Shown here one piece after another: positions 25,327 to 33,999 of a DNA stretch of 64,000 bases (position 1 is its first letter; every line of letters starts with the position of its first letter). The DNA lies in assembly GCA_025999455.1 (NCBI GenBank), contig AP024683.1:1123501-1187500 (forward strand), in the 5' to 3' direction. A program made the translations under genes and the position numbers. The stretch comes from Geminicoccaceae bacterium (GTDB lineage: Bacteria > Pseudomonadota > Alphaproteobacteria > Geminicoccales > Geminicoccaceae). The notes under the pieces are model-generated. The model was not told the origin of the DNA and made no database searches. It saw nothing but the letters and a program-made list of their open reading frames with translations.

Positions 25327-26379
25327 ATGTCCGACGTCACCGAGCGCGCCCGGCGCTTGCACGCGAGATCCGTCGTCTGGGACGCGCACGCCTGCCTTCC
25401 CCTCCACCCGGATGCCGATCTCGGTGTCCTGCAGCGGCACCACGCGGCGGGCGCGACCTTCGTCTCGGTCAACATCGGCATGGACATGAACCCCCTGCCG
25501 CAAGTGATGACCGTGCTCGCCTCCTTCCGCGCCCAGTTGCGCGCCCGGCCCGACCTCTTCGTGCCGGTCGACACGGCCGCGGACGTCGAGCGTGCCAAGC
25601 GCGAGAACAAGCTCGCGGTCGCCTTCGACCTCGAAGGGGCGATCCCGCTCTGCCGCCGTCCCGAGATGGTTTTTCTGTTCCACGATCTGGGCGTTCGGCA
25701 GATCCACTTGGCCTACAACCGCAACAACGAAGTGGCGGGCGGCTGCTACGACGACGACGTGCCCTTGAGCCCGCTCGGCCGGCGGATCGTCGAGGCGGTC
25801 TACGAAGCCGGGATGTTCATGGACGTCTCGCACACCGGCCACCGCTCGAGCCTCGACATCATGGCGATGGGGCTCGGCCCGGTGATCTTCAGCCACGCCA
25901 ATCCGCGCGCGCTCAAGGCCGACAAGCGCAACGCCACGCTCGAGCAGATCGAGGCCTGTGCGGCGACCGGTGGGGTGGTCTGCGTCAACGGCGTCGGCCG
26001 CTTCCTGACCGACCCCAAGGGCGGCACTCCTGCGATCCTGGACGCGATCGACTGGCTCGCCGAGCGGATCGGCCCCGACCATGTCGGCCTCGGCATCGAT
26101 TACAGCTACCCCTCGCAGGGGCTCGACGACGAGCCGCCGGGCCTCGACCGCGACCATTGGTGGCCGCGGCGCGAGGGCTACGGCGCCGGGCTCGGCGGAA
26201 TCCGCATCGCCAGCCCGGAACAGCTGCCCGAGATCACCGAGGGGCTGTTGCGGCGCGGCTGGCCGGAAGCCGACGTCGAGAAGGTGCTCGGCCGCAACAT
26301 GCTGGAGCTCGCCCGCCGGGTCTGGAAGCCGAGCCGGGTCGGCGCCCTCGAGCGGGCGGCGCCGGCGCGGGTCGGCTAG
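25327..26379 (+). CDS. Membrane dipeptidase family M19 (renal dipeptidase-like)
   Basis: This is a 350-residue amidohydrolase-fold peptidase. Zinc-site motifs are AFDLEGAIPL (bridging Glu), FMDVSHTGHRS (His) and VIFSHANPRAL (His). The N-terminal HxD motif of the family appears as WDAHACLPLH, with Cys in place of Asp. It carries LGIDYSY near the C-terminus and ends with the ILGxNxLR-like VLGRNMLELARRVW. No signal peptide, so it is probably cytosolic and may act on dipeptides or a related amide. The start at ATG 25327 is supported by ACGGGAACC only weakly. Confidence 0.9.
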   Translation: MSDVTERARRLHARSVVWDAHACLPLHPDADLGVLQRHHAAGATFVSVNIGMDMNPLPQVMTVLASFRAQLRARPDLFVPVDTAADVERAKRENKLAVAFDLEGAIPLCRRPEMVFLFHDLGVRQIHLAYNRNNEVAGGCYDDDVPLSPLGRRIVEAVYEAGMFMDVSHTGHRSSLDIMAMGLGPVIFSHANPRALKADKRNATLEQIEACAATGGVVCVNGVGRFLTDPKGGTPAILDAIDWLAERIGPDHVGLGIDYSYPSQGLDDEPPGLDRDHWWPRREGYGAGLGGIRIASPEQLPEITEGLLRRGWPEADVEKVLGRNMLELARRVWKPSRVGALERAAPARVG

Positions 26380-27749
26380 TTCCCGGCTTCGAAGGCACCC
26401 AGGTCGAAGCCGCGGCCCAGGGGCGTGCGCGGCTCGAGGTTCGAAGGGTGACGATATTGCCAGAGCGGGTCGAGCCGCAGCCTGCGCCAAGGCCGGGTGC
26501 GGACCGCGGCGTCGATCGCGGGCGAACCCGGCGCCGGGCGATAGTCCCCCCGGCCGGGGTCGCGGAAGGCGAAGCTCCGGGTCTCGAGCCCGCTTTCCAC
26601 CACGACCCCACCGTCGGCGAGCCGGCCCGGCCCCACGATCAGGTTGTTGACGAGCCGGACCGGGCCCGAGCCGCGATTGGCGACCGCGATCGAGCCGTCC
26701 GTGGGCCGCACGATCGTGTTCCAGGCGATGACCGTCTGGGCGCCGGGCGCGTTCTTCTCGGACGCGATCGACAAGACGACCTTGTTGGGGCTCGTCGCGC
26801 TCTCGACGAAGAGGTTGCCGAGCAGGAGCGTGGGTGCCCCTTCGGCGATGTCGACGAGGTAGGAGGAGGCTTTGCCGGGATCGTCCTCGATCCGGTTGTA
26901 GAGGATCCGGTTCTCGCTCGCCCGCGTCTTGACGTTGTGGCCGTCGGCCGCGCCGTGGATCCAACTGCCGATCAAGACGAAGGGCTTGGCTTCGCCGATG
27001 TAGATGTTGTGGCCGGGCGGGACACCCGCCGCCTCCCAGTCCGGCACGAGGTTCGAGTGGAACTCCGAGCGCTCGATCCGGAGCTCGCCCTTGAAGTCGA
27101 GGGCGGAGAGGATGCCGATCTCGTTGCCGTGGATCAGGACTTCGCGGAGCGTGAGATCGCCCCCCTCGGCGCGGATCCCGGCACCGTTCTTGTCGGGCAC
27201 GCGGGAGCCCGTGAGCTCGACGTTCTCGACCAGGACCTTGCGGCCGGCGATCACCCAGGTGGCTTTGCCGGCCGCACCCGTGCCGCCCGCGTCGATCCGC
27301 GGCCGGCCACCCACCCCGCGGATCGTGAGCCGGTTGGCGCGCCAGATCGCGACGTCGCGGTAGGTGCCGGGGTGGATCTCGATCGTGTCGCCGTCGCGAG
27401 CGGCAGCCGCCGCCTGGCTCGGCAGCGCGAATTCCTTTCCCGGGCCGACCTGGAGGATCCGCCCGCGCCGGCGCTCGGCCTCGACCGGCTCGGCCGCGGC
27501 CAGAACGGGGTCGTTCCCATCCTCGCCGCCACTCTCCTCGCCGGGCTCGAGACGGACCGGCGGGGCGAAGCCGTCCGGATCGACCTCGACCCCGTCGAAC
27601 TCCATTCGCCGGACCTCGTGCCGCTCGAAGGGCAGGACGAAGACCCGGCCGTCCTGCAGCTCGATCCGCAGCTCCGCCCGGGTGGCGCCCCCGAGCAGGA
27701 GGGCGCAGGCCACCAAAGCGGCCATTCTCGTCGTCCGACCTCGGCGCAT
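26376..27749 (-). CDS. Secreted right-handed parallel beta-helix protein
   Basis: This is a 457-residue protein. ATG at 27749 gives MRRGRTTRMAALVACALLLG, a Sec signal ending near GATRAEL; an upstream in-frame extension lacks a ribosome-binding site. A short N-terminal module (IELQDGRVFVLPFERHEVRR) precedes the beta-helix, which shows periodic turns such as GDTIEIHPGTYRDVAI, LTIRGVGGRPRIDAGG, VLVENVELTG, LTLREVLIHGNEIGIL, ENRILYNRIEDDP and VRLVNNLIVGPG. The C-terminus (GDYRPAPGSPAIDAA) is typical of choice-of-anchor and pectate-lyase-like proteins. It probably is a periplasmic or surface carbohydrate-related protein. The stop overlaps that of the convergent dipeptidase gene. Confidence 0.88.
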   Translation of the reverse strand: MRRGRTTRMAALVACALLLGGATRAELRIELQDGRVFVLPFERHEVRRMEFDGVEVDPDGFAPPVRLEPGEESGGEDGNDPVLAAAEPVEAERRRGRILQVGPGKEFALPSQAAAAARDGDTIEIHPGTYRDVAIWRANRLTIRGVGGRPRIDAGGTGAAGKATWVIAGRKVLVENVELTGSRVPDKNGAGIRAEGGDLTLREVLIHGNEIGILSALDFKGELRIERSEFHSNLVPDWEAAGVPPGHNIYIGEAKPFVLIGSWIHGAADGHNVKTRASENRILYNRIEDDPGKASSYLVDIAEGAPTLLLGNLFVESATSPNKVVLSIASEKNAPGAQTVIAWNTIVRPTDGSIAVANRGSGPVRLVNNLIVGPGRLADGGVVVESGLETRSFAFRDPGRGDYRPAPGSPAIDAAVRTRPWRRLRLDPLWQYRHPSNLEPRTPLGRGFDLGAFEAGN

Positions 27750-27896
27750 GCCCGTCCTCACTCGCCTTCGAGGTGCCCGGAACCGCGCAGGTTCTCCACC
27801 GAGGGTGACGAAGCCCCGGCACACCGACCCGCCACTCTCGCATCGCGGCCCCGGCGGGGCAAGGCGATCGACGGCCGGGTCGCCCGCTCCCCCGCC

Positions 27897-28484
27897 TCAG
27901 CGCGCGGCGCGGCCCAGTGCCCGCAGATGCTCGAGCCAGGCGCGCCGGCGGGCGTCGCCGATCGCGTCGACCCGGCCCACGAGGGTGGTTCGCACCGGCC
28001 GCAGACCCACGAAGCGCAGCACGTTGTGCTCGAGGCCGCGCAGACCGTGGGCGCCGAACCACCAGCGATAGACGAGCGCCGGCATTCCCATCGTGACGAC
28101 CAGCCGGGCCGAGCGGCCGGCGAGCCGGGCCCGCGATCGGCCGCTCGCGGCCTCGCCCTCCCAGGCGAAGCCCGGCCGCAGCACCTGCTCGAGCCAGGCC
28201 TTGGTCGAGGCCGGCATCGTGCCGAGCCAGAGCGGAAAGATCAGGACGAGATGCTCGGCGTCGCGCAACGCCTCTTGGCTCGCCCGCAGGCCGGCCGGAA
28301 CCTCGCCCCGCTCGTAGTCGGCCTTGCGGCGAAGGAGCGGCACGTCGAGCCGGCCGAGCGCGATCTCCTCGACCCGGTGGCCGGCGGCCCGGGCGCCTTC
28401 GGCGTATGCGCTGGCGAGCGCCGCGCAGAAGCGGGCGGGATCGGCGTCGGGGTGGGCGTTCACGACCAAGATGTTTCGACCCAC
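27897..28484 (-). CDS. NAD(P)H dehydrogenase (quinone)-like flavodoxin-fold protein
   Basis: This is a 195-residue cytosolic FMN/FAD protein of the MdaB/KefF/NQO type. It starts ILVVNAHPDAD, a phosphate-binding loop, and has HLVLIFPLWLGTMPASTKAW and the LVVTMGMP block of the flavin site. The segment FAWEGEAASG then RLAGRSARL matches the family's dimer region. These enzymes reduce quinones by two electrons. It lies 15 bp after the DUF4139 gene, so both are probably one transcript. The acceptor is unknown. Confidence 0.9.
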   Translation of the reverse strand: MGRNILVVNAHPDADPARFCAALASAYAEGARAAGHRVEEIALGRLDVPLLRRKADYERGEVPAGLRASQEALRDAEHLVLIFPLWLGTMPASTKAWLEQVLRPGFAWEGEAASGRSRARLAGRSARLVVTMGMPALVYRWWFGAHGLRGLEHNVLRFVGLRPVRTTLVGRVDAIGDARRRAWLEHLRALGRAAR

Positions 28485-28499
28485 GGCCGGCCACCCCGC

Positions 28500-30488
28500 T
28501 CAGAACACGAGGTCGCGCAAGAAGGTGCGCAACGCCGCCTCGGCCCGGCCGACCGCGTCGCGGGCCCGGGCGAGGTCCGCGGAAAGCGCCTCGAGCCGGT
28601 CCTCGGTCCGCGACAGGCTCGCGAGATAGCGGCGGGCGAGGTCGCTCTGGGCGGGCACGGCGGCCAGGTTCGCTCGGAGCCGCTCCTGTTCGGCCACGAG
28701 CTCGCCCCGCTCCTCCTCGAGCCGGTCGCGCCCCGCCTCGGCCTCGTCGAGCGCGCCTTTGAGCCGCGCGACCTCGGCCATCGCCCGGCGCAAGGGCTCG
28801 GGCACCTCGCGGGCCGTGGCGAGGGCGGCGAGCCGGTCGGGCGCCAGCTCCAGGAGCTCGAGGCGCTCGAGCTCGGGCCGCTCGAGGACGACCTCGAGCT
28901 CGAGCGTCGCGCCCGCCGCCACGGCGCGCTCGATCCGCCAGAACCGCTCGGCTTCGGCCGTGGCCACAGGGGTCGCCAGACGGAAGCCCGGGAGCTTCGG
29001 ATGCTCGAGGACGAGAGTTCGGCCTTCGTCCGGCGGGGTGCGGAGCCGGTAGCGGGTCTTCCGCCGCTCGACCCGCTCCAGGGTCAAGACGCCGTCCGCG
29101 ACCTTCGCACTCGTGAGCCGGTCCTCGCGGCCGGGTTCGACCTGGAGCGTGGTTCGGGCGTCGAGGGCGAAGGGGACGAGCCGGCTCTCGCCCGGCGGCA
29201 GGCGGGCGAGCTCGGCATCGCCGCGGAACTCCAGCCGGCCGTCCTCGGCGAGGGCGAAGACCGTGAGGATGCCGGCGGGCAGCGTGCTCACCCCGTCGTT
29301 GGCGATCCGCAGGGCGAGGAGCGGCCGCACCGGGTCGCGGTCGGCCTGGACCAGGGTGATCCGCTCGGCCGGCAGCACCCGATCGAACACCGGCAGGAGG
29401 GCGGTGCCCCGATCCGGCACCGAGACCTTCCCGGGCAGGCGGAAGACGGTCGTGGCCGCGTTCTCGACCGTCGCGGCCGCCTCGATGGCGGCGAACGCTT
29501 CGGCCGGGGCGGCGTAGAGGACGTTGCCGGCCGGGGCCGGGGCGTCGGCGGCGCGCGCCCGGGCGCGTGGCGGTGCGGCGGCGGCCGCGGTGGGCAACGC
29601 CCCCTCGTCGACCCGCGGGCGGATCCCCTCGGGCAGCGGAATCGGCGCTTCGGGCCGCTCGGCCCAGACGAGCTTCGAAAGCGCTTGGCGCAGGGTGACC
29701 GGGGCGCCCGCGAGGAGGGTGAGTTCGACCTCCTGCCAGTCGCGGCCCGTCCGGTTGTCGACCACCGCCCAGCCCTGCAAGCGGGCCTCGCCTTCGCCGA
29801 GGACGGCGCGGTAGGCCATCTTCCAGACCGGCGCCTCGGCGAGCCAGGCGACCCGCACCCGTCGCTCGCCCGGGCCTTCGAGGCGCAGCCGGACGCGCCG
29901 TTCGGCCGGCTCGCGCGCGGCGGCCAGCCGCTCGAGGGCGGTGCCGAGGACGGCGGCCAGTCCCGGATCGAGGATGCGGATCGATCCGGTTTCTTCGAGG
30001 AGAACCGACCGCAGGCCCTCGGCCGTGGCGAGGGTGAGCCGGTGGCGGACGAGCCGCGCCTCGCCCTCCTTCCGTTCTTCGGGGACCACCGAGACGATCC
30101 GGCCGTCGAGCGCCTGCGGCCCGCCCACGGCCACGGGCACGCCCTTGAGCGCCGCGAGCAGGGCCTGCGGGGAAGAAAGCTCGCGCTCGCCGATCGGCAG
30201 GTCGCGCAAGAGATCGGCGCTCGGCGCTTCGCCCGCGAGCGTGACCGTCCGGGCGGCCCCGCTCGGATCGGTGACGACGAGGCTCTTCAAGAGGTCGTCG
30301 GCCTGGGCGCGGGGGACGACGAGCTCGAGCTCGGCGCTCGGGCCCACCTCGGCCGCGTGGTCCAGGAGGACGAGCCCGGCGCTCGACAAGAGGACGCGTT
30401 CGAGGCGGAGGTCGGTCGACATCGCGGCTCCCCCGTGGCCGGCGAGCGGGACGAGGAGGGCGAGCAGGGCGAGGGAACGGCGCGGCAA
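28500..30488 (-). CDS. DUF4139 domain protein (secreted, coiled-coil C-terminus)
   Basis: This is a 662-residue protein with a signal peptide (MPRRSLALLALLVPLAGHGG). Residues 25-150 hold the N-terminal beta domain (LRLERVLLSSAGLVLLDHAA), followed by the DUF4139 core with VAWLAEAPVWKMAYRAVLGE and VVDNRTGRDWQEVELTLLAG, both strongly conserved. The last 100 residues are a coiled coil (AMAEVARLKGALDEAEAGRD onward). The function of the family is unknown; a relative was once linked to mucoidy in bacteria. It lies 37 bp after nnrS and 15 bp before the flavodoxin-fold gene, suggesting an operon. Confidence 0.88.
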   Translation of the reverse strand: MPRRSLALLALLVPLAGHGGAAMSTDLRLERVLLSSAGLVLLDHAAEVGPSAELELVVPRAQADDLLKSLVVTDPSGAARTVTLAGEAPSADLLRDLPIGERELSSPQALLAALKGVPVAVGGPQALDGRIVSVVPEERKEGEARLVRHRLTLATAEGLRSVLLEETGSIRILDPGLAAVLGTALERLAAAREPAERRVRLRLEGPGERRVRVAWLAEAPVWKMAYRAVLGEGEARLQGWAVVDNRTGRDWQEVELTLLAGAPVTLRQALSKLVWAERPEAPIPLPEGIRPRVDEGALPTAAAAAPPRARARAADAPAPAGNVLYAAPAEAFAAIEAAATVENAATTVFRLPGKVSVPDRGTALLPVFDRVLPAERITLVQADRDPVRPLLALRIANDGVSTLPAGILTVFALAEDGRLEFRGDAELARLPPGESRLVPFALDARTTLQVEPGREDRLTSAKVADGVLTLERVERRKTRYRLRTPPDEGRTLVLEHPKLPGFRLATPVATAEAERFWRIERAVAAGATLELEVVLERPELERLELLELAPDRLAALATAREVPEPLRRAMAEVARLKGALDEAEAGRDRLEEERGELVAEQERLRANLAAVPAQSDLARRYLASLSRTEDRLEALSADLARARDAVGRAEAALRTFLRDLVF

Positions 30489-30525
30489 GCGGGTGGCTCC
30501 GAGGCGGGCGGACGGGTGGACCCTA

Positions 30526-31731
30526 TCATGCGGGCGAGCCCGCCGGAACGCGGGGGGAAAGCAGCATCGGCGCGTAGCCGCAAAGGAAGATCGAGAAGGC
30601 GGCGAGCCAGAGGAGCCCGGCCGTCGGCACGAGGAGCGAGGCGGCTTCGGGCAGGACCGCCGCGCCGGCGCGCAGAAGTGCGGCCGCAGCCAGGGCCAGA
30701 TAGGCGGCCGCGGTCGCGGGCGGGGCGTGCAGCGCCCGGCCGGTGTGGCCGCGCGTCGCCCGGGTCATGACGGCCAAGGTCATGAGGCCGATGCCACCCA
30801 CCGTCCAAAGGTGGGTCGAGGCGAGCAGGAGGCCGGGGAGTTCCCGGAGCAGGCCCGCGCCGGCAGCCAGAAAACCCAGCGGCACGAAGAGATAAGCGAG
30901 GTGGAGGACCCAGAGGAGCGGCTCGGCGAGGGTCGCGAAGGGGCGCCAGCGGGCGAGCCGGACGAGGTGGGCGAGGCCGGCCGCGAGGGCCGCGAGTCCC
31001 GGCACCGCAGGCGGGAGCGGGACGAGCCGGTCGACGAGGAGGAGGGCGAGGGCGAAGCCGGCGAGCCCGAGCGTCGAGCGGTCGAACCGGCCGAAAGGCG
31101 CCGGCAAGGGCACGCCCGGCCGGGCGTGGCGCAGCCAGTTGGTCGTGAAGGAGGGGACGATCCGGCCGCCGATCAGGAGGATCAAGAGGAGGTAGAAGGC
31201 GATCGCGGCGTGGGCGGCGACCGGCGCCGGGCTCGCCCGGCTCAGCTCCAGGTGGAAGGCGAGCTGGGCCGTGAGCAAGAGGCCCACGAGGCCGATCACC
31301 GGGTAGTTGCGCCGGTTCGCGCCCACGACGACCTCGCGGCCCGTGAGGAGGAGCAAGGCCGCCGGAAAGAGCAGGGTCGCGACGGCCACGGCCGGGGCCG
31401 GCAGGGCACCGCTCGCGGCCACGGCGAGGCGACCCAGGAGCCAGAGCCCGGCGAGCCCGGCCAAGGGTAGGCCCGAGAGCGGCAGCCGGCCGGTCCAGTT
31501 CGGAACCGCGGTCAAGAGGAAGCCCGCCAGCGCCGCCGAGGCGTAGCCGAAGAGGAGCTCGTGGGCGTGCCAGGCGGCGGGCGGCCAGGCCGCCGGGAGC
31601 TCGGAGAGGCCGAGCTGGAAGGCGGTCCAGACGAGCAGGGTCCAAACCGCTTGGACGCCGGCCAGGAGGAAAAAGGGCCGGAAGCCGTAGCTCAAAACGG
31701 CCGGCCCGGACCAGGGCCGGGTGCGGGGCAT
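30526..31731 (-). CDS. nnrS: NnrS family membrane protein
   Basis: This is a 401-residue inner-membrane haem-copper protein of the NnrS family with twelve helices. The start MPRTRPWSGPAVLSYGFRPF and PAAWHAHELLFGYASAALAG are diagnostic, as are PVIGLVGLLLTAQLAFHLE, GGRIVPSFTTNWLRHA, STHLWTVGGIGLMTLAVMTR and ATRGHTGRAL; the histidines in these are the likely metal ligands. The family is associated with tolerance of nitric oxide and its iron complexes. GAGGAGGACG lies before the ATG at 31731. A palindromic site is found in the divergent promoter region. Confidence 0.93.
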   Translation of the reverse strand: MPRTRPWSGPAVLSYGFRPFFLLAGVQAVWTLLVWTAFQLGLSELPAAWPPAAWHAHELLFGYASAALAGFLLTAVPNWTGRLPLSGLPLAGLAGLWLLGRLAVAASGALPAPAVAVATLLFPAALLLLTGREVVVGANRRNYPVIGLVGLLLTAQLAFHLELSRASPAPVAAHAAIAFYLLLILLIGGRIVPSFTTNWLRHARPGVPLPAPFGRFDRSTLGLAGFALALLLVDRLVPLPPAVPGLAALAAGLAHLVRLARWRPFATLAEPLLWVLHLAYLFVPLGFLAAGAGLLRELPGLLLASTHLWTVGGIGLMTLAVMTRATRGHTGRALHAPPATAAAYLALAAAALLRAGAAVLPEAASLLVPTAGLLWLAAFSIFLCGYAPMLLSPRVPAGSPA

Positions 31732-31754
31732 CGCCGCCACGGTCGTCCTCCTCG

Positions 31755-31777
31755 AAAGATCGATCTTTTGTCGATCT
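31755..31777. promoter_or_regulatory. Palindrome and 11-bp-spaced direct repeat upstream of nnrS
   Basis: AAAGATCGATCTTT (31755-31768) is a perfect 14-bp palindrome. TCGATCT occurs at 31760-31766 and again at 31771-31777, one helical turn apart. The element lies between divergent nnrS (start 31731) and the cyclase gene (start 31892), directly upstream of the nnrS ribosome-binding site, in an AT-rich patch. nnrS genes are usually controlled by NO-sensing regulators of the Fnr/NnrR or NsrR kind, but the spacing here does not match TTGAT-N4-ATCAA. Confidence 0.5.
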
Positions 31778-31891
31778 ATTCTCCTCCGACACCTCGGCGG
31801 CACGATCCGACCCGTGGTCGCAGCGGCCATTCGCCCCGCCCGCTTGCGCGCGCGGGCCCGGCCGGCGAGCCTCGCGGCTCGGGAGGCCACC

Positions 31892-32581
31892 ATGCGCATC
31901 GTCGATCTGACCCGGCCGATCGCCGACCATTTCCGCTGGCCGGTCGAACGGACGCTCCTCAAGGCGCACGAGCGGGGCGACCTCTTCCAGATCACCCGCG
32001 TCGCGCTCGGGACCCACGGCTTCACCCACATGGACGCGCCGCGGCACTATTTCCCGGACGGGGCGACCACTTCGGAGGTGCCGCTCGCGGCGACGATCGG
32101 CGAGGCGGCGGTCGTGGACCTGCGCGACGTCCGCCCCGACGAGCCGATCGACGCGAGCCGGCTCGAAGCCCGTGCCGGACATCTGCGTGCGGGCGACGTG
32201 GCCCTCCTCGCCACCGGCTGGGAGCGGCAGCGGCCGCTCGAGGACGAGCGCTTCTGGCGTGAAGCCCCCTGGCTCACCCGCGACGCCGCGGCATGGCTCC
32301 TCGCCCGCAAGATCAAGGCGCTCGCGGTCGACTTCCCGCAGGACCGCGTCATCCGCGATCTTCTCGACGGCATCGTCCGGCCGATCGAGGAGCACGTCAC
32401 CCACGACGTGCTTTTGCGCCGCGGCGTGATCCTGATCGAATATCTCACGAACACCGACGCGCTCGACCGCGACCGCGTCTTCTTCTGCTGCCTGCCGCTC
32501 AAACTCCCGGCGTGCGACGGCGCACCGGCGCGCGTCGTGGCTTTCCTCGACGGCCCGCCCGTCCTCGCGGCGGCGGCCTAG
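31892..32581 (+). CDS. Cyclase family protein (kynurenine formamidase-like)
   Basis: This is a 229-residue metal-dependent hydrolase of the cyclase (PF04199) family. The family motif HGxTHxDAxxHY is seen as LGTHGFTHMDAPRHYFPDG, with the histidines and aspartate that bind the metals. MRIVDLTRPIADHF opens the protein. GGGAGGCCACC precedes the ATG at 31892. KynB hydrolyses N-formylkynurenine; relatives open lactams or other amides, and no kyn genes are nearby, so the substrate is open. The stop overlaps that of the convergent gene at 32578. Confidence 0.9.
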   Translation: MRIVDLTRPIADHFRWPVERTLLKAHERGDLFQITRVALGTHGFTHMDAPRHYFPDGATTSEVPLAATIGEAAVVDLRDVRPDEPIDASRLEARAGHLRAGDVALLATGWERQRPLEDERFWREAPWLTRDAAAWLLARKIKALAVDFPQDRVIRDLLDGIVRPIEEHVTHDVLLRRGVILIEYLTNTDALDRDRVFFCCLPLKLPACDGAPARVVAFLDGPPVLAAAA

Positions 32582-33210
32582 GCGGCGAGCGGCGCCGGCT
32601 CGTCGAGGGCGGAGGGACGCGGCGGACGGCTCGCCCCACCGACGCGCGAGCCCCGCGCGAGGTCGGCCAGGAGCTCGGCCACGACCGAGTCGATCAGCGC
32701 CGCGCCGGGCGAAGGCCGGGGCGCGACGAGCGCCTCGGGTTCCACGTGCCATTCGGGCTCCTCGGTCCCGCGCTCGTCCCGGGGCGCTGCGGTCGGGGCG
32801 GCGGTCTCGGGAGCTTCGTGCCGATCCGGGGCGGGCGGCGCGGCCGGGCGCACGGGCTCGGCCGGCTCCGCGGCCGCGCGGACGGGCGACCGCTCGGGCC
32901 GCTCGCGACGCAGGCGCTGGAGCTGCTCGCGGGCGAACTCGTGGTCCTTGGCGAGCCGGGCGGCGAAGCGGCAGAGCGAATCGAGCGAGGGCAGACCTTC
33001 GCGTCCTCCACCTTCGAGGAGCGCGTCCAGGACCCGGACCTCGAGCGCGTCGAGCCGGGCGCGCTTCCATTGCGCGGCGACCAGACCTTCGAGGGCGAGT
33101 TCCTCGGCGGCGTCCTCGGGCGGCAGGCGGACCGCCCAGGCGGCGCGCAGCCGCGCGAGGGCCGGGTCCGAGCCGAGCGGGGTGGCGAGGGTGTCGGCGT
33201 CGGCGTGCAT
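32578..33210 (-). CDS. Hypothetical protein with helical N-terminus and Pro/Ala-rich linker
   Basis: This is a 210-residue protein. The N-terminal half is helical (PALARLRAAWAVRLPPEDAA, ELALEGLVAAQWKRARLDAL, VRVLDALLE, SLCRFAARLAKDHEFAREQL) and resembles small alphaproteobacterial proteins with an AWR/K-R-x-R-x-E helix; the middle is a Pro/Ala/Glu-rich disordered linker; a short helix follows (ALIDSVVAELLADLARG). Function unknown. The gene has an AT-rich promoter-like region upstream and a GGGAGTGAACC before the ATG. It could be a mobile-island-type gene, but no recombinase is near. Confidence 0.75.
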   Translation of the reverse strand: MHADADTLATPLGSDPALARLRAAWAVRLPPEDAAEELALEGLVAAQWKRARLDALEVRVLDALLEGGGREGLPSLDSLCRFAARLAKDHEFAREQLQRLRRERPERSPVRAAAEPAEPVRPAAPPAPDRHEAPETAAPTAAPRDERGTEEPEWHVEPEALVAPRPSPGAALIDSVVAELLADLARGSRVGGASRPPRPSALDEPAPLAA

Positions 33211-33227
33211 GGTTCACTCCCGTCGAG

Positions 33228-33290
33228 GTTGTAGGTTTTTTATCAGTACATAGGCTGACAGGCAATATCAAACGGATGTTAGCCTCATCG
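33228..33290 (-). promoter_or_regulatory. AT-rich promoter region of the 32578 gene
   Basis: This is the most AT-rich 60 bp of the window. On the minus strand it reads TTGATATTGCCTGTCAGCCT followed by ATGTACTGATAAAAAACC. TTGCCT and TAAAAA with a 17-bp spacer, or TTGATA with a 17-bp spacer to TACTGA, could serve as -35 and -10 elements about 40-50 bp before the ATG at 33210. AT-richness so far from the local average may also mark an acquired segment. Confidence 0.4.
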
Positions 33291-33460
33291 TGCGGATCGT
33301 GGGCTGGTCTCGCCGACCCTCGACCTCGGCCTCGCGCGGTGCGTCGCGCGCGGCGAGGCCGTCGGCCCGGTGCGCGGGCTTGCGTGGGCGCACCCGGTCG
33401 GCCAAAGGGGCGGTGAAGGCGACGGGGAGGTCGCCGCATCGAAGTCGGGGAGGGGGATCC

Positions 33461-33928
33461 ATGGCCCGAGGGAGGACCGTGGCCGGGGCGCTCGTCTGCG
33501 CGCTCCTCGCCGCCGCGAAGACGGCCGACGCTGCCGAACCCGATCTCGATCTGCGGGCCCTCGCTCTCAACATCTACCACGAGGCCGGGCCGAGCCGGCA
33601 GGCGATGCTGGCGGTCGGCTGGCTCACCCTCAACCGCTCGCGCCACCCGGGCTTCCCGAAGAGCCTCTACGAGGTCGTCTACGACGCCAACGGCGCCGGC
33701 TGCGCCTTCGACTGGACCTGCGACGGGCGGGACGACCGGCCGACCGATCCGCGGCGCTTCGCCCTCGCCCTCGAGGTCGCGAAGGAGCTCCTCTCGGCGG
33801 CGCCGCCGCCCGACCCGACCCGTGGTGCCCTCTTCATGCACGCCGCTTCGCGCAAACCTCCCGCCTACACGAAGAAGCTTCGCCGCACGGGCTCGATCGG
33901 GCAGAACGTCTTCTACCGGCCGACCTGA
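33461..33928 (+). CDS. Cell wall hydrolase (SleB-like, Hydrolase_2 family)
   Basis: This is a 155-residue secreted enzyme. The signal peptide is MARGRTVAGALVCALLAAAK ending near TADAA. The catalytic domain shows LALNIYHEAGPSRQAMLAVG (catalytic Glu in YHEA), LTLNRSRHPGFPKSLYEVVY, CAFDWTCDG and the ALFMHAASRKPPAY tail with FYRPT at the end, as in PF07486 peptidoglycan hydrolases (lytic transglycosylase-like, spore cortex SleB fold). In a non-sporulating bacterium such proteins act in cell-wall remodelling. GGGGAGGGGGATCC precedes the ATG at 33461. Confidence 0.9.
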   Translation: MARGRTVAGALVCALLAAAKTADAAEPDLDLRALALNIYHEAGPSRQAMLAVGWLTLNRSRHPGFPKSLYEVVYDANGAGCAFDWTCDGRDDRPTDPRRFALALEVAKELLSAAPPPDPTRGALFMHAASRKPPAYTKKLRRTGSIGQNVFYRPT

Positions 33929-33999
33929 GCACGGGCGCGGCGGCGCACCGCGCCGGCGGGGTCGCGGCCGGGAACCAGAAGGCGCGGAGGGAGAAGGGG

